A DNA stretch of 64,000 bases from Euryarchaeota archaeon UBA486 (GCA_002497765.1 DAET01000046.1:89962-153961); one strand, 5' to 3'; counted from the stretch's first letter, positions 25,302 through 33,443 are shown. Numbers and translations: made by a program. The notes: a model not told the origin generated them from the sequence alone.

Positions 25302-26462
25302 TCAGGCACTTGCGCCAATGCCAGAGGCGATTTGGCGAGCGGTCATGGGCTTCTCAGCCACCCATTGTTGCTTGAAAAGTTCCTTGAGGTCTTCTTCGTC
25401 TTGGGCGGTGGGGAGGTGGGCGGCCATGTAGGCATCCCACTCGTCGTCGGAGCCTTCGAACAGGGTACCTTCAACGGTGTAGCGCTGGCGCTTGAAGTGG
25501 CCGATTTCACGGTGGAAGTTCTCGTGTGGGACATAGAGGTCCGCAGCACCTTCGGGGAGGTAGCCGCAGAGTTTCCTGACCTCAGCCACGATCTCCTCGT
25601 GATAGTGCTGGCGGGCCTCTTCGTTCAGCGTCTCCTTGGACACTTCAACATCGCCTTCGAGCTTCTTGCGCTCATCCCAGCGTCCTTTGATGCCCCAGAC
25701 GTAGGCCCAGTGGGCAGAAGAGGATTCGTCAACGCCGAACAGGTCGTGAGCGGTGGACACCCACTTGTTGATGTAGCGCTGAAGCATGTCCAAAGGAATC
25801 ACGCCGGCCTTGATGATGCGGCGCAGACCGTTTGAACCGGTGCCCAAGTGGAAGGACTCTTCCTTGAGCATGGGGCCCATGCTGGCAGCGAGTGGCTTGA
25901 ACGCCGAGGTGGAAAGCATGCCGAGTTGGAACTTGCCGTCACGGTCCACAAACATCGTGTAGCAGAAGAAGTCCAGCCAGTGGGGCATGGGGCGGTTGAA
26001 CGCACCGAGGAGGCGGTCGCCGTCCTGAGCGTTGCGCTCGAGGAGTTTTTGCGCCTCGCGTCGACCTTGCTGACCGAAGTAGGTCATGAGAAGGTAGGCC
26101 ATTTGCCATCCATGTCGCTGCTCCTCTGCCATGATGCGGGCCGCTGCGTAGCGGTCGTAGTCGGTTGGTGCGGTGGCGAGGAGGTGGCGCTGCTGCTCAA
26201 CGGAGGCGAATTCGGTGTCGCCCTGAACGGTGATCATGCTCACGAGGGCGTCTCGCATGCTCTGGTGAGGGACTTGGAGAGATCGCTCCCACTTGGTTCG
26301 GCCGGCGTAATCACCAAACTCAATGACGTCGCCTGCACGCTCCCAGTCAAACTGGATGGACAGGTCAAAGTTGCCCATCCACTCGCGGTCGTAGCCGACG
26401 TTGTCTTGCCAAGTTTTGAAGTTCTCAATCCAGTCATCCCAAGTCTTCGGTAGGTTGTCCAT
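25302..26462 (-). CDS. PaaA/BoxB-type di-iron oxygenase-like protein
   Basis: 386-residue ferritin-like protein of the phenylacetyl-CoA/benzoyl-CoA epoxidase large-subunit family. The di-iron ligand pattern is visible: E84 (G-D-T-E), E114-x-x-H117 in A-E-E-Q-R-H-G-W-Q-M, and a second E-x-x-H in K-E-E-S-F-H-L-G. PaaA needs PaaB, C, D and E partners and BoxB needs the BoxA reductase; none is adjacent, so either partners lie elsewhere or the enzyme has another substrate. A strong regulatory array lies just upstream. Confidence 0.8.
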   Translation of the reverse strand: MDNLPKTWDDWIENFKTWQDNVGYDREWMGNFDLSIQFDWERAGDVIEFGDYAGRTKWERSLQVPHQSMRDALVSMITVQGDTEFASVEQQRHLLATAPTDYDRYAAARIMAEEQRHGWQMAYLLMTYFGQQGRREAQKLLERNAQDGDRLLGAFNRPMPHWLDFFCYTMFVDRDGKFQLGMLSTSAFKPLAASMGPMLKEESFHLGTGSNGLRRIIKAGVIPLDMLQRYINKWVSTAHDLFGVDESSSAHWAYVWGIKGRWDERKKLEGDVEVSKETLNEEARQHYHEEIVAEVRKLCGYLPEGAADLYVPHENFHREIGHFKRQRYTVEGTLFEGSDDEWDAYMAAHLPTAQDEEDLKELFKQQWVAEKPMTARQIASGIGASA

Positions 26463-26480
26463 GCTCCAAGGTGGACGGGG

Positions 26481-26522
26481 ACCTCCTTATACCCTTTACG
26501 AACATGTTCGTGCGAACATGTT
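26481..26522 (-). promoter_or_regulatory. Promoter with duplicated palindromic operator before the di-iron protein gene
   Basis: Reading toward the gene, two copies of a site come first: AACATGTTCG (complement of 26513-26522), then the perfect 12-bp palindrome CGAACATGTTCG (26499-26510), 14 bp apart centre to centre. A TATA box GTATAAGG (complement of 26485-26492) follows, 23-30 bp before the ATG at 26462. Binding immediately upstream of the TATA box is the usual place for an archaeal activator. The Bat-type HTH gene directly upstream is the obvious candidate binder. Confidence 0.7.
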
Positions 26523-27144
26523 AGTCGCTTTGGCGACGAATCTCTTCGGTGAAGGCATGAAAGACGGCCGATTCAATGCGTTGGAGTTGATTTGAAAGCG
26601 TGGATTTGGCGACGTTGAGCAGGCCGGCAAGCTCGGTGAGGTTGATGCGGCGAGGCACGTCCCAGTAGCCTTCACGAGAGGCGACTTCGAAGACCTCTCG
26701 CTGGCGCGGCGTCAGCAGTCGAGCGCCCGTGCTTCGGGTCGAGAGAAGTCTGTGGGGGATCTCATCGCTTCTGAACCGGTTGATCAGAGCCCTCATGGTT
26801 TCTCGCGTACCCTCAACCGTCCATTCAACCCAACCGTCTCGAACTTCGAACGGTGTTCGCGGCACGACGCCAAGGTCGACCAGCGGCCGGAGAAATCCGC
26901 CTCCTCCCGCAGAGATGTTGACTGAGAAACGGCCGTCTTCCGGCTCGCTGCATTCGTCGATGCCATCGTGGGCCAACACGGTGGCGTGGATGGCTTCGTT
27001 GCTCCAACAGCGAGCCGTACCGCGCCCCTTGCTGAGCGGCATGTGTTGTTCGATGCGAAGCGTTGCTGAAGGATGCTCACGAGTCACGTCGCCGGCCCAG
27101 TGGCCTTGAGGAAGGCGTACATCGATTCGCAGCTGTTGAGCCAT
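26521..27144 (-). CDS. Bat-type HTH_10 transcriptional regulator
   Basis: 207 residues. The C-terminal HTH_10 domain is diagnostic: L-T-P-R-Q-R-E-V-F-E-V-A-S-R-E-G-Y-W-D-V (about residues 143-162), then a helix-turn-helix L-T-E-L-A-G-L-L-N-V-A-K-S-T-L-S-N. The N-terminal part resembles the sensor region of haloarchaeal Bat-like proteins but has no PAS or GAF motif that I can see. Its stop codon overlaps the operator half-site upstream of the di-iron protein gene on the same strand, so it probably activates that gene. Confidence 0.88.
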   Translation of the reverse strand: MAQQLRIDVRLPQGHWAGDVTREHPSATLRIEQHMPLSKGRGTARCWSNEAIHATVLAHDGIDECSEPEDGRFSVNISAGGGGFLRPLVDLGVVPRTPFEVRDGWVEWTVEGTRETMRALINRFRSDEIPHRLLSTRSTGARLLTPRQREVFEVASREGYWDVPRRINLTELAGLLNVAKSTLSNQLQRIESAVFHAFTEEIRRQSD

Positions 27145-27161
27145 GGTTGCGCCTCGGTAGA

Positions 27162-28142
27162 TTACAGGGGTCGTCGCTGCTCAGACCTCACCACGCTGTT
27201 CTTGGCGACGTCGATGAGTTCGTTGTAGGTGGTGGTGTGGGTGGCCTCCACCTTGACGCCCGGCAGATAGCCGTCGCAGACGCCAGCTGCAGCGAAGATG
27301 GCATCCTCACTCTGACAGAGGTCGTGGGCCTTCCAAAGGCGGGTCAAATCGTCGCCGACCATGGTCCCCGCACGCGCTTCCTCTTCGGGTGAGCGAAAGA
27401 CGAGTCGTCCCTCAAACATCCCTCCGACGCCTCGGATGGCCGTGGCTGAAATGACGCCCTCTGGTGCAGCACCGATGCCCATGAGCATGTCGTACGGGCC
27501 GTCGTCTTTCGCAGCCCAAATGGCGCCAGAAACATCACCGTCGCTCAGCAAGTGAAGTTGGGCGCCAGCATCTCGAATCTCCTTGAACAACCCCGCATGG
27601 CGCTCACGGTCGAGGGCCACGATGCGAACATCACCAGCCTCGCAGTCAAGAACATGCATGGCCTGTTCAATGTTGTAGGCCACGCCGCCGTCGAGCGCCA
27701 CATGGTCCGCAAGGGCGGGGCCAGCAGCGAGTTTGTCCATGTAGCAGTCGGGAGCGTGCAGCAGGGTCCCACGGGGAGCTGCTGCTAGCACGGCGATGGA
27801 ATTTGGAAGGTTGTCGGCGCAGTTGTTGGTGCACTCAAGCGGGTCAACGGCGATGTCGATCTGCGGGGCGCCAGCCTGTCCCACCATCGAGCCGAGTTCT
27901 TCACCAATGTACAGCATCGGGGCATCGTCTCGCTCACCTTCGCCGATGGCAACTCGTCCGTCAAACGGCACGGCGTCGAAGGTGCGCCGCATGGCTTCAA
28001 CGGCAGCGTCGTCAGCAGCGTTCTTGTCGCCCTTGCCTCGCCAGGCTGCGGAAGCGATGGCTGCTTGGTCGACGGCTTCGACAAAGTGGTGTGCAAGGTC
28101 GCCGATGATGCCCATGAGTGGTTGGAATCGCGGGAACGCCAT
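27162..28142 (-). CDS. glpX: Fructose-1,6-bisphosphatase class II (GlpX)
   Basis: 326 residues; catalyses the last committed step of gluconeogenesis, fructose 1,6-bisphosphate to fructose 6-phosphate. GlpX signatures: G-K-G-D-K-N-A-A-D-D-A-A, G-E-G-E-R-D-D-A-P-M-L, V-D-P-L-E-C-T-N (metal site) and G-I-G-A-A-P-E-G-V-I-S-A. The family is Li-sensitive and bacterial in origin; most archaea use the bifunctional FBPA/P instead. A class I aldolase is encoded 3 kb away. It follows moaC by 12 bp on the same strand. The ATG at 28142 is preferred to the TTG one codon upstream. Confidence 0.95.
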   Translation of the reverse strand: MAFPRFQPLMGIIGDLAHHFVEAVDQAAIASAAWRGKGDKNAADDAAVEAMRRTFDAVPFDGRVAIGEGERDDAPMLYIGEELGSMVGQAGAPQIDIAVDPLECTNNCADNLPNSIAVLAAAPRGTLLHAPDCYMDKLAAGPALADHVALDGGVAYNIEQAMHVLDCEAGDVRIVALDRERHAGLFKEIRDAGAQLHLLSDGDVSGAIWAAKDDGPYDMLMGIGAAPEGVISATAIRGVGGMFEGRLVFRSPEEEARAGTMVGDDLTRLWKAHDLCQSEDAIFAAAGVCDGYLPGVKVEATHTTTYNELIDVAKNSVVRSEQRRPL

Positions 28143-28154
28143 CAAGTCAACGGT

Positions 28155-28658
28155 TCAGTTTCCCTTGAATTTCTCAACGACTTCGAGGTCGGTGATGCGG
28201 GCAACAGGATACTGACCCTCGTCGTCCTTTTCGAGGGATTTCACCATGTCAAAGGCACACAGAAGGCCAGCGGCCACGCCGGTGAGCGCCTCCATTTCGA
28301 TGCCTGTTTTGTAGTGGGCACTGACCGTTACGGAGCACCACAAACCGGTGCCCTCCCACGACCAGTCCACGGTGGTTCCCTCAAGAGGAATGGGGTGGCA
28401 GTGAGGGATGATACGAGGGGTGTCCTTCACGGCTTGAATGGCGGCAATCGTCGAAGCCTCGAGAACGTCGCCTTTCTTGATTTGACTTGAGACAATGGCG
28501 TCCTTCGTGGCTTGGCTGAACAGCACCCTTCCACGGGCGGTTGCTCGTCGCTCAACCACAGGCTTCTGTCCGATGTTGATGATGCCCTCTATGGATTTCT
28601 CGCTCAACCCAACCCCTCCTTCCAGGTCTCCCCTTCGGTGGTGACCTCTTTCTTCCAT
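28155..28658 (-). CDS. moaC: Cyclic pyranopterin monophosphate synthase MoaC
   Basis: 167 residues. MoaC completes the conversion of GTP to cyclic pyranopterin monophosphate in molybdenum cofactor synthesis. Motifs: V-E-R-R-A-T-A-R-G, K-K-G-D-V-L, I-P-H-C-H-P-I-P-L and A-H-Y-K-T-G-I-E-M-E-A-L, where catalytic Lys and His residues lie. The ATG at 28658 overlaps moaE by 55 bp; a TTG at 28607 overlapping the moaE stop is an alternative start. moaA is not in the window. Confidence 0.93.
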   Translation of the reverse strand: MEERGHHRRGDLEGGVGLSEKSIEGIINIGQKPVVERRATARGRVLFSQATKDAIVSSQIKKGDVLEASTIAAIQAVKDTPRIIPHCHPIPLEGTTVDWSWEGTGLWCSVTVSAHYKTGIEMEALTGVAAGLLCAFDMVKSLEKDDEGQYPVARITDLEVVEKFKGN

Positions 28659-29029
28659 ATGGGTGCTTGCTTCTTCAATTCATCAATGAGCCATTCGCAT
28701 GCCTGAAACGCTTCCTTTCGATGCGGGCTGCCCACATGAATGGCAACGATGGGTTCCTGCGGCCCCACCGAACCGGTCCGGTGAGCCATGGCCACCGACA
28801 GCACACCAAATTCTCGTGTCGCTTCCTCCGCAAGGCGATGGAGGACGGGCGTTAGTCGGTCCTGCCATGCGTCAAATTCCAACCTCAAGACATCGGCCTT
28901 GCCCTCTGTTTCTCGTGTCAGGCCGACAAAGGAGACCACGGCACCACATCCCTCAGTGTTCATGTTGGCACGAAGGGCGTCGGGCAGAAGGGCGTCGGGC
29001 GCTTCTTCCACGAGGATGTGCACTGTCAT
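28604..29029 (-). CDS. moaE: Molybdopterin synthase catalytic subunit MoaE
   Basis: 141 residues; with MoaD it adds the dithiolene sulfurs to precursor Z. Motifs: C-G-A-V-V-S-F-V-G-L-T-R, A-H-R-T-G-S-V-G-P-Q-E and the catalytic lysine segment K-K-Q-A-P-I-W-K-K-E. It is first in a moaE-moaC-glpX run. MoaD is not next to it. It is divergent from the GGR-like flavoprotein with a 50-bp gap. Confidence 0.93.
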   Translation of the reverse strand: MTVHILVEEAPDALLPDALRANMNTEGCGAVVSFVGLTRETEGKADVLRLEFDAWQDRLTPVLHRLAEEATREFGVLSVAMAHRTGSVGPQEPIVAIHVGSPHRKEAFQACEWLIDELKKQAPIWKKEVTTEGETWKEGLG

Positions 29030-29081
29030 GGTCCGAACGAAGGGAGGGCATCATTCAAACCTCACGCCTCCATGGCAAGCC

Positions 29082-30356
29082 ATGGCCGACGGTTCCCCCG
29101 CCGACTCCATCACCATCATGGGTGCTGGACTCTCTGGGCTGGCGGCTGCCACGCTCCTTGCTCGAGCAGGTCGGGAAGTGCACGTTCATGACATCCGCCA
29201 CGATTCGGGGGCTCGCTTCGACGGCGATTTCCAAGCCTTGGAAAATTGGAGCATGGATGCTGATTTCTTCGATCAACTCGAACGCTGGGGCTTTGATTCG
29301 AATGCGTTCAAATCAACCTCGTTTTCGGTCGTGGATTTGATTCACCCAGACGATGTTGTGACCCAAGCCAAGACCGATGGTGTTGCCTACCGAATCGTTG
29401 AGCGCGGCACTTCCGACCACACCATTGACCAGGCCTTCAAGCGGATGGCCATCGAGGCAGGTGCGACGCTGCACTACAAATCTCGCATCGATGAGAAAGA
29501 CGCCGACATCGTGGCCTGCGGGCCAAAAGACACCTCGGCCATCGCCCTCGGTGAGATTTTTCACACCTCGCACCCGAACCACATTGCGTTCCAATTGAAC
29601 GACAAGCTTGCCCCCGGTGCTTACTCCTACCTCATCGTCATCGACGGCGTGGGTCTGATTTGCACCTGCCTGTGGCGCAAGCAAAAGAAAAGCGAACGCT
29701 TCCTCAACGAGACCATCGCCTGCTACCAGCGCCTCTACCCCGACATGGACATGCAGCCCGTGAAGCGAGTGGGTGGCAAAGGCGATTTTACCCTCAACGG
29801 GTTCTACACCGTCCCGGAAACCGGCCAGCATTTTGTCGGTGAATCCGGTGGTCTGCAGGATTTCATGTGGGGCTTTGGGATGCGCATGGCGGTGTGGTCC
29901 GGCGTCCTGGCAGCGGAGGAAATGCTTGGAGGAAAGCCCTACGAAAAGGAAGTTCGCCGTCAACTGCTCCCTTACGTCCAAACGAGTGTGGCCAATCGCT
30001 GGCTCATGAACCGGGTGGGCGACCGCACCTTCAAGCGCATGTGCGTGCAGTGGATGCGGGATCAGAAGCGAAGCGGCGATGGTCTTCGCTGGATTGGGAA
30101 GTTGTTCCGTCCGAGTTTGCTCAAGCGGCTTGTGTTCCGAGTTACTTCGCCGTTCATGCTCAAGCGAATGGAGGGTCCAACACGCCCGCTTCGGCTGCCG
30201 TTCAGGAAGGCCAAACCTCGCGACACCTGGGAGCAGAGCGAGGCGGCCCTTGAGGTCAAGGCGCGATGGGAATCGGTGCGCCGAGGAGGCGGTCATGTCT
30301 CCTTCACGAGCAACGCCGAGGGTGAGGCGCAAGAAATCTCAGCGATTTCTTCATAA
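29082..30356 (+). CDS. FAD-dependent oxidoreductase, geranylgeranyl-reductase-like
   Basis: 424 residues. The FAD-binding motif I-M-G-A-G-L-S-G-L-A-A-A-T-L-L is at residues 11-25, followed by V-H-V-H-D. The sequence around G-F-G-M-R-M-A-V-W-S-G-V-L-A-A-E near residue 265-280 fits the flavin-domain end of the GGR/FixC group, which in archaea saturates isoprenoid chains of lipids. The C-terminal 90 residues are basic and unlike known GGRs. The frame opens at 28788, but the domain starts at the ATG at 29082. Lipid chain reduction is a reasonable guess, not proven. Confidence 0.75.
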   Translation: MADGSPADSITIMGAGLSGLAAATLLARAGREVHVHDIRHDSGARFDGDFQALENWSMDADFFDQLERWGFDSNAFKSTSFSVVDLIHPDDVVTQAKTDGVAYRIVERGTSDHTIDQAFKRMAIEAGATLHYKSRIDEKDADIVACGPKDTSAIALGEIFHTSHPNHIAFQLNDKLAPGAYSYLIVIDGVGLICTCLWRKQKKSERFLNETIACYQRLYPDMDMQPVKRVGGKGDFTLNGFYTVPETGQHFVGESGGLQDFMWGFGMRMAVWSGVLAAEEMLGGKPYEKEVRRQLLPYVQTSVANRWLMNRVGDRTFKRMCVQWMRDQKRSGDGLRWIGKLFRPSLLKRLVFRVTSPFMLKRMEGPTRPLRLPFRKAKPRDTWEQSEAALEVKARWESVRRGGGHVSFTSNAEGEAQEISAISS

Positions 30357-30379
30357 TACCAACCCCTGTGGCTCAAGGC

Positions 30380-31246
30380 ATGAGCGACCTCTATGGATTG
30401 AAACTTGAACCCATGCCAAACCGACTTGTCAACTACGGTGTGACCGAGAACGGCATCGCCGTCATTGAACTGACCTCTGACTCGGCCGGTGCCCCTCTTG
30501 AGGGTCCCAACGACCGCTCGCCCAACACCTACACCCACGGCATGATGCGAGACATCGACGAAGCCATCGTCCGTGCTCGTTTTGACGACAGCGTCACCTG
30601 CATCGTCTTGACCGGCAACGGTGCCTCTTTCTTCTCTGCAGGCGCCTCCATTCAGATGCTCAACAGTGTCAGCCCCGGCTTCAAGTACAACTTCTGCCTT
30701 CACGCCAACGAAACCCTCTCTCGCCTCGAGCAGACGGCCAAACTCGTCGTGTGTGCCATCAACGGCCACGCCGTTGGAGGTGGACTTGAGATCGCCATGG
30801 CGGCCGACATCCGCATCGCTCGCAAGAACTCCGGGAAGGTTGGCCTGCCCGAGATCAACCTCGGTGTGCTCGCTGGAACCGGCGGTACCGCTCGCCTCAC
30901 CCGCCTCATCGGTAAGGCCAAGGCCCTCGAGATGATGGTCACCGGCGAACTGATGTCCTTCGAGGATGCCCACGCCTGCAATCTCATCAACCACATCTGG
31001 GAAGGCGACCCCGACGACTTCCGCCGAGACATCCTCGACTGGTGCAGCCAATTCACGCTGCCCAACAAGGCCGTCAAGGCCGTTGGCAACATCAAGCGCT
31101 CCTGCCAAACCGGTCCGGAAATTCCATTCGAATACCACTTGGCACTCGAGCGTGAACTCCAAGCTGCCCTCTTCAACAGCAGCGACGCCAAGGAAGGCAT
31201 CGCCGCTTACGTTGAGAAGCGTGTGGCCAACTTCACCGGTCAGTGA
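30380..31246 (+). CDS. Enoyl-CoA hydratase family protein (crotonase)
   Basis: 288 residues. Crotonase signatures: F-S-A-G-A-S-I-Q (oxyanion hole), G-H-A-V-G-G-G-L-E and G-L-P-E-I-N-L-G-V-L-A-G-T-G-G-T-A-R-L. Both catalytic glutamates are present, so it should hydrate enoyl-CoA. The ATG at 30380 is preferred to a GTG at 30368; a TATA-like CATAATAC lies about 22-29 bp before it. Its stop lies a short distance before the aldolase start, so the two may share a transcript. Confidence 0.9.
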   Translation: MSDLYGLKLEPMPNRLVNYGVTENGIAVIELTSDSAGAPLEGPNDRSPNTYTHGMMRDIDEAIVRARFDDSVTCIVLTGNGASFFSAGASIQMLNSVSPGFKYNFCLHANETLSRLEQTAKLVVCAINGHAVGGGLEIAMAADIRIARKNSGKVGLPEINLGVLAGTGGTARLTRLIGKAKALEMMVTGELMSFEDAHACNLINHIWEGDPDDFRRDILDWCSQFTLPNKAVKAVGNIKRSCQTGPEIPFEYHLALERELQAALFNSSDAKEGIAAYVEKRVANFTGQ

Positions 31247-31263
31247 ACTTCGGTGTGGTATCC

Positions 31264-32190
31264 ATGAACAACATCCACGTCCCAGCCGATGTTCCCGACG
31301 AGTTGATCGACACCTACCTCGACAACATGGCCGCCGCCACTGCAGGTACGGGGAGCATGAACCTCTTCGCTTGCGACCAGAAAATCGAACACCTGAACGA
31401 CGATTTCTACGACGGGGGCAAGACCATTCCGCTCTCGTCGAACGACCCCGGTCATCTGTTCGAAATCGGAGCACGAGCCCATGCAGACGGCACCATCGGT
31501 GTCCTCGCCGGCCAGTGCGGCCTGATTGCGCAATACGCTCGAGACCATCCCGACGTGCCTTACCTCGTGAAGTTGAACTCCAAGTCGCACCTCGTCAAGA
31601 CCGCCCAACGCGACCCCATCAGTCAGGCCCTTTGGGACATGGATGACGTGATGTCGTTGGTCCACAACGGCATCAATGTGGTCGGTATTGGTTACACCGT
31701 TTACATCGGTAGCGAGTACGAGCATGAAATGCTGACAGAAGCGGCTCACTTTATTCGCCAGGCCCACGAACTCGGAATGATTTCAGTCGTGTGGATGTAC
31801 CCTCGCGGTCAAGCGGTGGCTGATGAGAAGGACCCTCAACTGATCTCGGGCGCAGCAGGCGTTGCCAGTTGCATTGGTGCAGACTTTGCTAAGGTCAACT
31901 ACCCCAAGGCCTTCGAAGGCATGACTCAGCCTGAGTCCCTGAAAATTGCTGTTGAGGCAGCGGGTCGCACGGGCATCATCTGCTCGGGCGGCGGTTCGCT
32001 TCCTCCACGTGAGTTCCTTCAGCGACTTTACGATCAAATGGCTGTTTCCGGATGCCGAGGTGCTGCGACCGGTCGCAACATTCACCAGAAGACAACCGAA
32101 GAAGCCGTTCGCATGACGGCCGCCTGCCACGCCATCATTTGCGAAGGCGCTTCGGTTGACGAGGCGATGGCTATCTTCGAAGGCAACTGA
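31264..32190 (+). CDS. Class I fructose-bisphosphate aldolase (DhnA family)
   Basis: 308 residues. Archaeal class I aldolases form a Schiff base; the motif D-F-A-K-V-N-Y-P near residue 208-215 supplies the lysine, D-Q-K-I-E-H starts the barrel, and C-S-G-G-G-S-L-P and A-T-G-R-N-I-H-Q bind phosphate. The GTG at 31243 overlaps the crotonase stop, but the ATG at 31264 matches the family start better. Together with GlpX this gives two adjacent gluconeogenic steps. DhnA-like 2-amino-3,7-dideoxy-heptulosonate synthase (ADH synthase) is the alternative substrate class. Confidence 0.87.
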   Translation: MNNIHVPADVPDELIDTYLDNMAAATAGTGSMNLFACDQKIEHLNDDFYDGGKTIPLSSNDPGHLFEIGARAHADGTIGVLAGQCGLIAQYARDHPDVPYLVKLNSKSHLVKTAQRDPISQALWDMDDVMSLVHNGINVVGIGYTVYIGSEYEHEMLTEAAHFIRQAHELGMISVVWMYPRGQAVADEKDPQLISGAAGVASCIGADFAKVNYPKAFEGMTQPESLKIAVEAAGRTGIICSGGGSLPPREFLQRLYDQMAVSGCRGAATGRNIHQKTTEEAVRMTAACHAIICEGASVDEAMAIFEGN

Positions 32191-32206
32191 AGCACCTTTC
32201 TGCCGG

Positions 32207-32226
32207 GGCAGGGATTAAACTCTGCC
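32207..32226 (+). promoter_or_regulatory. Inverted repeat around a TATA box (ion-channel promoter)
   Basis: GGCAG (32207-32211) and CTGCC (32222-32226) flank GGATTAAACT, a TATA-like core 23-32 bp before the channel ATG. A repeat that straddles the TATA box would let a dimeric repressor block TBP. The arms are only five bases, so chance is possible. Confidence 0.35.
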
Positions 32227-32243
32227 TGTACTTTTGCATCCTG

Positions 32244-33032
32244 ATGACCGAGAATGTTCGTGCAAGGATTCGAGTCTTGGTTGAATCTGAACGGTTCAAC
32301 AACATCGTCTTCGTTGCTATCCTGGCCAGTTCCATCGCCATTGGGTTTGAGACCTACGAGTGGGGTCCGAGAGGTGACACCTTTCTCCAGCGTATTGACG
32401 GCTTGTTCTTGACGGTCTTTGTCCTGGAAATCTTGCTTCGAATTTACGCTATGGGGCGAGATTTCTTCCGAGACCCCTGGTGTGTGTTTGACTTCCTTGT
32501 GGTTGGTATTGCTCTGATTCCCGCTCGTGATTTCTTCGCCGTGTTCAGGGTGTTTCGTGTTTTGCGGGCGTTCCGATTGGTCTCGCGTATTCCGGAACTC
32601 AAACTGGTTGCTGAGTCACTGATTTTCTCTGTCAGAGGTCTTTCAGCCGTGGCGACGTTGCTGTTTGTTGTGACCTACGTGTTTGCGGTGCTCTCAACCG
32701 CTCTGTTCCAGTCGGTTTCCCCGGAATACTTTGGAAGCCTCGGGCGATCGTTGTATTCGCTGTTTCAAGTCATGACGTTGGAGTCGTGGTCCAATGGTAT
32801 CGTTCGCGACCTCATCAACGAGAAAGGTTGGTGGGTTGCGGTCTACTTTGTGATCTTTATTTTCATGACCACGTTTACCTTCCTCAACATGTTTGTTGCC
32901 ATCTTTACCAACACGGTGGTCGCGTTGGAGGCCGACTCAGAAGAAGGTGTGAACACCGAGTTGCGACGAATCCACGCCAAGATGGACCTGTTGATGGCGA
33001 CCCTTGGGGTCGAGTACGAGGAAGAGGAGTAG
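32244..33032 (+). CDS. Single-domain voltage-gated sodium-channel-like protein (BacNav type)
   Basis: 262 residues with six transmembrane helices. S4 carries repeated arginines (F-R-V-F-R-V-L-R-A-F-R-L-V-S-R). The pore has the selectivity filter T178-L-E-S-W-S183, the same pattern as the bacterial NaChBac filter TLESWAS, so Na+ selectivity is expected. S6 is followed by a helical acidic tail with heptad-like spacing (T-E-L-R-R-I-H-A-K-M-D-L-L-M-A-T-L) that could form a coiled coil for tetramer assembly. Four subunits would form one channel. It is flanked by an aldolase and a winged-helix gene and stands alone. Confidence 0.92.
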   Translation: MTENVRARIRVLVESERFNNIVFVAILASSIAIGFETYEWGPRGDTFLQRIDGLFLTVFVLEILLRIYAMGRDFFRDPWCVFDFLVVGIALIPARDFFAVFRVFRVLRAFRLVSRIPELKLVAESLIFSVRGLSAVATLLFVVTYVFAVLSTALFQSVSPEYFGSLGRSLYSLFQVMTLESWSNGIVRDLINEKGWWVAVYFVIFIFMTTFTFLNMFVAIFTNTVVALEADSEEGVNTELRRIHAKMDLLMATLGVEYEEEE

Positions 33033-33036
33033 CGGT

Positions 33037-33360
33037 TCAGAGCTTCTCGTCAGCGTTGGTCATGAAGTTGCCTTCACTGTCAACGATGATGGGTGTGCCC
33101 TCGACCCACTCGGGGCAGTTCTCGGACACCCAGGTCCGAGTGGCCCACTCACAGATGTCATAGCCGCCCGAAAGGATGCCAGAGCGCTTGATGTAGCCGA
33201 CCTTGACGATGTCCTTGTCCTTGGAGAGCACGTTGCCCAGCTGCTGACTGGTGGTGCCATGACGCATGGTGCTGTTGATGTACTCCAGAATCTCTGCAGT
33301 GTTTCGTGGTCGATCGCCTAAGAATTTCTTGATTTTTTCACGGATGCGTGTTGTTTTCAT
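33037..33360 (-). CDS. Small winged-helix protein
   Basis: 107 residues. Residues 1-60 look like a winged helix-turn-helix (N-T-A-E-I-L-E-Y-I-N, then Q-Q-L-G-N-V-L-S-K-D-K-D-I-V-K-V-G), followed by W-A-T-R-T-W-V-S and a short acidic tail. It probably binds DNA; the targets are unknown. GGAGGGACC is 6-14 bases before the ATG. It has an upstream TATA (complement of 33434-33443) and a leader of about 50 bases with a hairpin (33386-33411). Confidence 0.75.
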   Translation of the reverse strand: MKTTRIREKIKKFLGDRPRNTAEILEYINSTMRHGTTSQQLGNVLSKDKDIVKVGYIKRSGILSGGYDICEWATRTWVSENCPEWVEGTPIIVDSEGNFMTNADEKL

Positions 33361-33385
33361 GGTTGGTCCCTCCTGTCATTTTTTG

Positions 33386-33411
33386 AGTGGCCTTCTTGGT
33401 GATGTGCCACT
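33386..33411 (-). promoter_or_regulatory. Leader hairpin before the winged-helix gene
   Basis: AGTGGC (33386-33391) pairs with GCCACT (33406-33411) within the leader of the 33360 gene, 26-51 bases before its start. It is followed toward the gene by an A-rich stretch and the ribosome binding site. A role in translational control is possible but unproven. Confidence 0.3.
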
Positions 33412-33433
33412 AAAGTTGAGGAGCGAGGCCGCT

Positions 33434-33443
33434 GATATAATGG
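33434..33443 (-). promoter_or_regulatory. TATA box for the winged-helix gene
   Basis: The complement reads CCATTATATC, about 75-83 bp before the ATG at 33360; this predicts a leader of about 50 bases, consistent with the strong GGAGGGACC ribosome binding site. Confidence 0.45.
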
